10,000 nucleotides of DNA from Nitrospira sp. (GTDB lineage: Bacteria > Nitrospirota > Nitrospiria > Nitrospirales > Nitrospiraceae), in assembly GCA_020216985.1 (NCBI GenBank), contig JAIWOH010000196.1:1-10000 (forward strand), read 5' to 3'. Position numbers and translations under genes: made by a program. Each line of letters begins with the position of its first letter. Position 1 is the stretch's first letter. Positions 7,601 through 10,000 of the stretch are shown one piece after another. The notes under the pieces are model-generated. The model was not told where the DNA came from and searched no databases. It saw nothing but the letters and a program-made list of their open reading frames with translations.

Positions 7601-9040
7601 TCCGATGTAACGTCGGTGAGCCGGTTGCTCTTCGGTCCTCGATTTGCCTCGTACGACAAAATTCTGTTTTCAGTTAAACCAAAACCTGAAACCCGCAAGA
7701 TCCGGATCTCGACGGCGTTGATCACCGATACGCTTCCGTCCATGTTCGTGGCGCTCGTCGAAACCTTGACGATGGGCGAAGTCCGGCACCACGCCACGGT
7801 GACCGAGAGCATCGAAACCGACAGGGAAACCTTGATCGGGTATCTCAACGACAATACGCCGCGTCCTCTCTTGAAACCCAATACGGTCTATCGATTGTCG
7901 GCCGGGTACACCGTCGTCGCGACGCACCCGACCAAAGGAGAAGTGTACAATCGAACGCAAACCCAGGAATTCGCGTTCCGCACCGATGATAAAGTTCCCA
8001 GAGAACTCGCTCCCTATGTGCTGGGCGCTACGCCCGGCATGGACGAGCGGTTCCACTTCTTCGCGGACCCGCTCAAGGTTGTGTTCAACGACCCGGCCGT
8101 CCTCCGCTTGGTGGAGGCCTATGGCAAGCAACTGCGGGCGGTGATCCGAGGGGCGGACGGAGCGCCGGTCGCACGGAGCCCTGAAGTGATTCATACGCTG
8201 GCCGAGACGCCGGCCGGCGTGCTGTCACCCTACCGCGAGACGGTTCTGAGGTTGATCGAGGAGGGTCTCTTCCCCTGTGCGGGCGGTTCGCATACTTTTA
8301 CCGGCCACGCGGTGTATCAAGCACCCTTCGAATTGAAGCCGCTGACGCCCTATGTCTTTGACTTGGAATATACGGTGCCGGAGGCGGTTGCCCCCGGTGA
8401 GGCCGTGACGCCGCTGTATCGACTCACGTTCCAAACCTCCCGTTATGCAGACGTGACGGATTTTGCCGAGAGCCACCGGATCTATCCGATCCGTCACCGG
8501 GCCCTGTCGGCCGACGTGACAGGCTTGCCGGTTCCCGGCGGAGGCGGTCCCCCGGTCGTGGGTGCCGCCGACGTGGAAATCCAAAATGCCCTTCTGGCCG
8601 CCGGCATGCCGTTGGATGATGACACCGAGACGACAGGTTTCACGCTTCTCTGGCGAGAAGCCGGCGGACAACACTACCCCTATGCGGTCCTGATCAATGC
8701 CACCGAGCCTCTGTGGCGTTTCAGACGCGAGCCGTTGAAGAGAACGGTGGTCAACGAGCGAAACGAAGTCCTCGACCCGGCGTTCGTCGTCTATGAACAG
8801 CAGACTGTTGAACATCTCAAGCTCCGGCCGGCCAGGGGGCAGACCCGCATCCGCCATTTTGTGCGCTCCACCGGAGGTACCCGCACGCTGGTCTTCCTTG
8901 AGCGGAGCCCGGCGATCACCGGCCGCGAGACGCTCACGATCGAGATGGTACGCACCCCGAGCGAGTTGTTCGGGTTGACCGAGCAGAGCGCCGTCCTGTT
9001 GAACCTGGAACTGTTACCGACTCCTCCGTGGGAAGCCTAG
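1631..9040 (+). CDS. Giant multidomain protein (2469 aa) with Ig-like and OmpA-like modules; function unknown
   Basis: I do not recognise the whole protein. The start is TTG 1631: an in-frame stop at 1607-1609 blocks any earlier start and a strong Shine-Dalgarno (1613-1620) precedes it. No signal peptide is visible.

Approximate layout. Residues 1-350: no recognised domain. 358-430: Ig/PKD-like module with GGTPPY at 371-376 and a closing VTDGRAG strand. 427-445: Ala/Thr/Pro linker. 530-655: OmpA-like module with LDGYAS (584-589), LSERRNQAV (601-609) and NRTVRV (647-652). 670-700: Pro/Gly linker. 806-817 and 834-850: two hydrophobic stretches. 860-1440: beta-strand-rich region with GIGLFGLSGLF (1108-1118), loosely like DUF6603, and FFFF at 1415-1418. 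1440-2469: Ig-like strand patterns at 2081-2122 and 2235-2276.

Twelve of its 13 Cys lie after residue 1400. It is likely an envelope, surface or assembly scaffold. The reading frame is certain, the function is not. Confidence 0.9.
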   Translation: MTVQRLGLFDLLAPHYLVGFDFPDHIQRYLSIISVDELRTQVGPQAILYNGTCSVDGPGGGTEIIHEPPGGRGGRFRWNGARMRFRLVVPRDGAAFIDTVVNSSVNGSLPQVAGVLNDLRPTEPTPADVSDYPGLKFRLELLVDALTFSLGDEWLPGMLHPTTRRVVQNTDPRFAGKPVEIRLPKVLLSYSQGDDDNDLSPQFRLEAWGAAGFDGPHDLGVGEFINMEPGVALHRSGSFAFSIDEVILDTSPEATPPEILEHFGVGEDWEGLYIKQLLLYYSNDQGVGFTARLADALFSFNGKVSFEAELNVYPDLALTIFSVTPRFFHGPTRVEFRRGVVNDSLDAPPAGDPPGLANLMQGDVLHLEIGGGTPPYTIEVRAAGADLWDGSARRVAFNDPGTHDVFIKVTDGRAGTPRRHREYLRVVVAASTTAAPPSGTQADRRSDAHLLPALQYEVTGGRIGGHDLIKEREEGTSAHFRVEGGESFTVTVRNHGSSTVLRTIRNQRRFVLDVGEGNDLDIETQYDAISAGSVAAQFIRFQFNRPNETDLPRYLNRTSGDTEFERTLGAFNFPEASTVQSIQLDGYASNDPSNAARDLALSERRNQAVQEILTARYPGVSITATPHGHGSAGDPLPNPANPADPANRTVRVTFTLRGTGAHTLTARVRRSIYVPPSGGSGSEPVLVPPTPDAAPLPDRLPPAIKHLGVRIKIDQGELALFELYGSIDFESDLEQKLRREGAPPPEEGDTSWTSHDGILNFKLIYQWDRAADETTVALQLSSDEEDRDGLLHFDNNAARDDRFKNIVGALMLFAPIINSAAESAAGNSRDAGNWVALGVSVAVPVAIGGLNVFRTRRGILYGGEGRFKWIKPADGGPKRWDFAVILDYGVEFDIVVESLGIGRDRLPGAPAPLPPPLKARYKAIGFNIARGPAGEVVYTAIFDQSKGYDLDLSDPSLFRLPDPLGNLFSIVGARVARFNPVTLEIDFAIKVDLGVITVDRFKVKIPLDPVGVPQILPSGVRVNIPGVLIGNGFVNIVDADVTDSNGNSIRSKGIEGGLDLTLVSLKLRIAGNVAVGTIKDNSSGREAVAVFVGLIVEFPTPIVLGQSGIGLFGLSGLFAMHYRRLEDPRNPTEAVGPALKWLIKAQGEPYNLYAPPPPRTPDKRLWGPEFDRWSFGVGAVLGTLEGGILINFQGMFVLELPGPRILIMVKIKMISAPPKVGDNPNQLSVGIIGIIDLDFGKGTVTVGVMINFEIQELLKIAIPIEIFFNLREGADWHFYLGTIAQPASAEILNIVRGSAYFMLQGKRLVYAEYGSRVPEFLRDKVLPGVAIAAGIEASILLGDPGSIYLRISAALHVGVAFSPFIIVGTMRLEGELRLLIISIGARGEFSALISQRPDDSYKTYLRGEICGSVSFFFFSISACVGIEIGTEDFDLTPPALLRGVFLQSYSPVLVSGQASNQKPIDASLGNAKEITGAAPAAGDLLSVPIDSVIVLQMSFAPELAATFNANTFTEDARPAPGRPSGGWYELSGDVRLRYTLNSLTLTENGANYSGTKPPITWRLDRPHQPNGADTAIDLALFSRVPTAAEYAVERSTDLRENITVRWGDVCKRAAPPARVLYTFCGQPLGSSIQGWQLRGVAYPDPPDTVRVEPPRTVMGVSGPEHCAGPSTLDLLLAELGFPYEVPAQIIGDETGSGLVETGPASLSKKCYELFSLERKYMPNPFKVEGALAIYSAATKKNVFASREGGFISEQQFVVNRRYPLRTHMRDIGGYRGVSLREYMRIDVLGDPAQTVTLKIWSKNQPKTTLTVYAYDGAGRVVGKVRWRPASGKGTEQASIRVTATGIQHLILTNRYFTGLLLEVCLERGRTRPDIPSDDRCHRALQLPYAERRRVAQGEGNDPARLNPDILANYLRERETCAYVTFDTDACEEVMFCGAVYGKFYGKVQVLEIDGMDRVVATHPLSALAPTALAGPSQLPARWLDSAGPWRSDVTSVSRLLFGPRFASYDKILFSVKPKPETRKIRISTALITDTLPSMFVALVETLTMGEVRHHATVTESIETDRETLIGYLNDNTPRPLLKPNTVYRLSAGYTVVATHPTKGEVYNRTQTQEFAFRTDDKVPRELAPYVLGATPGMDERFHFFADPLKVVFNDPAVLRLVEAYGKQLRAVIRGADGAPVARSPEVIHTLAETPAGVLSPYRETVLRLIEEGLFPCAGGSHTFTGHAVYQAPFELKPLTPYVFDLEYTVPEAVAPGEAVTPLYRLTFQTSRYADVTDFAESHRIYPIRHRALSADVTGLPVPGGGGPPVVGAADVEIQNALLAAGMPLDDDTETTGFTLLWREAGGQHYPYAVLINATEPLWRFRREPLKRTVVNERNEVLDPAFVVYEQQTVEHLKLRPARGQTRIRHFVRSTGGTRTLVFLERSPAITGRETLTIEMVRTPSELFGLTEQSAVLLNLELLPTPPWEA

Positions 9041-9042
9041 CC

Positions 9043-10000
9043 ATGTCCACCGTTACGCCGCAATTCAGGTTGTTTGCCGAACCGTTGCCTTGGTCCGTGG
9101 GGCAGGAAAACCCGACGGCCAAGATCGCCGAGTTTGTCAACGCTGCGCAGGAGGCGCTGAAAAAGTTTCAGATGGGCGAGCCGCTGACCCCCAATTACGC
9201 GCCGGATTTTTCCGCGATGCCGGTAGGGTTGCGCTGGACCATGGTGCCCGAGTTCGGATTTCCTCGACAGCCGTTCCGTGTCTATCGACGGGTCCGGAAA
9301 TACGACATGGTGAGACTAATTGCTGCCCCTTTTGTGGTGTCCGGGGCGGCGGACATTCCGTTTTCAACCGAGATGTACGTGCTCGACGTGCAGGTGACAC
9401 TCGCCGCAGGCCAAAGCCTGAGGCTGGAGCCCCGCGACCGTAATGGACGGGCTTTGCCGGGAGCCGGCCAAGTGTTGTCGGCAAGCGGCACGGCCAGGTT
9501 CAGGTCTCCGTTCATGGCGTCGCTGCATTGCACCGGTGCCGGGACGGTTATTGGCGTCATGGGTGTTTCCGCCCACAGTGTCGTCAACGCGGAAGACTGG
9601 CAACTGGTGCAGATCGTCGGCTTGCCCTTTCCACCCGGCGTCACGACGGCCTATAGCGGGGAGTTGCAGGGCTTTGCGTCATCGCCGACCAGGCCGGATA
9701 TGGCTTCGTTCCAACGGCTCCTGATCGGATATTATCTCAAACCACCCGTGCCGGATCTTGGCGCGGCCCCGCTTGCCACGCCGGTTTGGGAAGCGCCCAG
9801 GCCGGATCGATACGTCCAGTATCTGACGACCGATCCGGGAAGCCTACTGGTTGACATTCAGAAATGTTTGGAAGGTTGCGACGATCATTCCTGGAATCCG
9901 GCCGATCGGCAGCCGGCGTATGTTGCCGAACGGACTGTGTCGGGAATTCATCAAGCGGGGGTGGCGCCGACGACATCGGGAATCGCGAGGTTCCCCGTCG
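9043..10000 (+). CDS. Unknown protein, N-terminal 319 residues (partial at 3' side)
   Basis: ATG 9043 opens a frame that stays open to the window edge, so the true length is unknown. It lies 2 bases after the stop of the giant gene. GGGAAG at 9030-9035, inside the end of that gene, is a plausible Shine-Dalgarno, so the two genes are probably transcribed together and translationally coupled. No signal peptide or membrane segment is visible. Residues 19-40 (WSVGQENPTAKIAEFVNAAQ) look helical. A segment VGLRWTMVPEFGFPRQPFRV (residues 62-81, followed by YRRVRKYDMV) has the look of a conserved family block, and beta-strand-like segments follow (about 85-215). FQRLLIGYYLKPPVPDL lies near 223-239. 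Cys occur at about 163, 276 and 280. I cannot name a family. The shared operon and the lack of export signals suggest it works with the giant protein, perhaps in the same assembly; that is inference. Confidence 0.85.
   Translation, partial: MSTVTPQFRLFAEPLPWSVGQENPTAKIAEFVNAAQEALKKFQMGEPLTPNYAPDFSAMPVGLRWTMVPEFGFPRQPFRVYRRVRKYDMVRLIAAPFVVSGAADIPFSTEMYVLDVQVTLAAGQSLRLEPRDRNGRALPGAGQVLSASGTARFRSPFMASLHCTGAGTVIGVMGVSAHSVVNAEDWQLVQIVGLPFPPGVTTAYSGELQGFASSPTRPDMASFQRLLIGYYLKPPVPDLGAAPLATPVWEAPRPDRYVQYLTTDPGSLLVDIQKCLEGCDDHSWNPADRQPAYVAERTVSGIHQAGVAPTTSGIARFPV

Noticed and set aside
9090..9724. Short + and - strand frames at the right end
   Set aside because: They overlap the frame opened at ATG 9043, which stays open for 319 codons, is coupled to the preceding gene and has a balanced protein composition. 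The short frames look like shadows.
1..10000. CRISPR array, insertion sequence or tRNA gene
   Set aside because: No regularly spaced direct repeats, transposase-like frame, terminal inverted repeats or cloverleaf were seen. Coding frames fill almost the entire window.

Overview
The window has a GC-rich bacterial core-genome end followed by a very large, unusual gene. All supported genes lie on the + strand. The chorismate synthase is close to the proteobacterial type. The housekeeping genes, GC content and start-codon use suggest a Gram-negative-type bacterium. Nitrospirota (Nitrospira-like) is my best guess, but no marker in the window proves it.

Positions 1-1329 hold the last 52 codons of aspS (aspartyl-tRNA synthetase), followed 5 bases later by a complete aroC (chorismate synthase). 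The two probably form one transcription unit. Positions 1330-1630 are a 301-base gap with no convincing gene. It holds a weak promoter candidate, a 9-bp inverted repeat with a nested 6-bp stem, and just before the next gene a hairpin that pairs with that gene's Shine-Dalgarno sequence.

Positions 1631-9040 are a single open frame for a 2469-residue protein that starts at TTG. It has no visible signal peptide. In order it contains: an N-terminal region I do not recognise; an Ig/PKD-like module with a GGTPPY motif; an OmpA-like module placed internally, with one key peptidoglycan-contact residue apparently replaced; a Pro/Gly-rich linker; a short hydrophobic double segment; a long beta-strand-rich central region loosely resembling DUF6603; and a Cys-containing C-terminal half with repeated Ig-like strand patterns.

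Two bases after its stop, a second open frame (9043 to the window edge, 319 codons visible) encodes another protein of unknown family, also without a signal peptide. The tight spacing makes the two giant-module genes one operon. Their joint function cannot be read from this window. The first protein looks like a surface, envelope or large-assembly scaffold. The unusual content is this two-gene module, its structured leader, and its position directly after two housekeeping genes.
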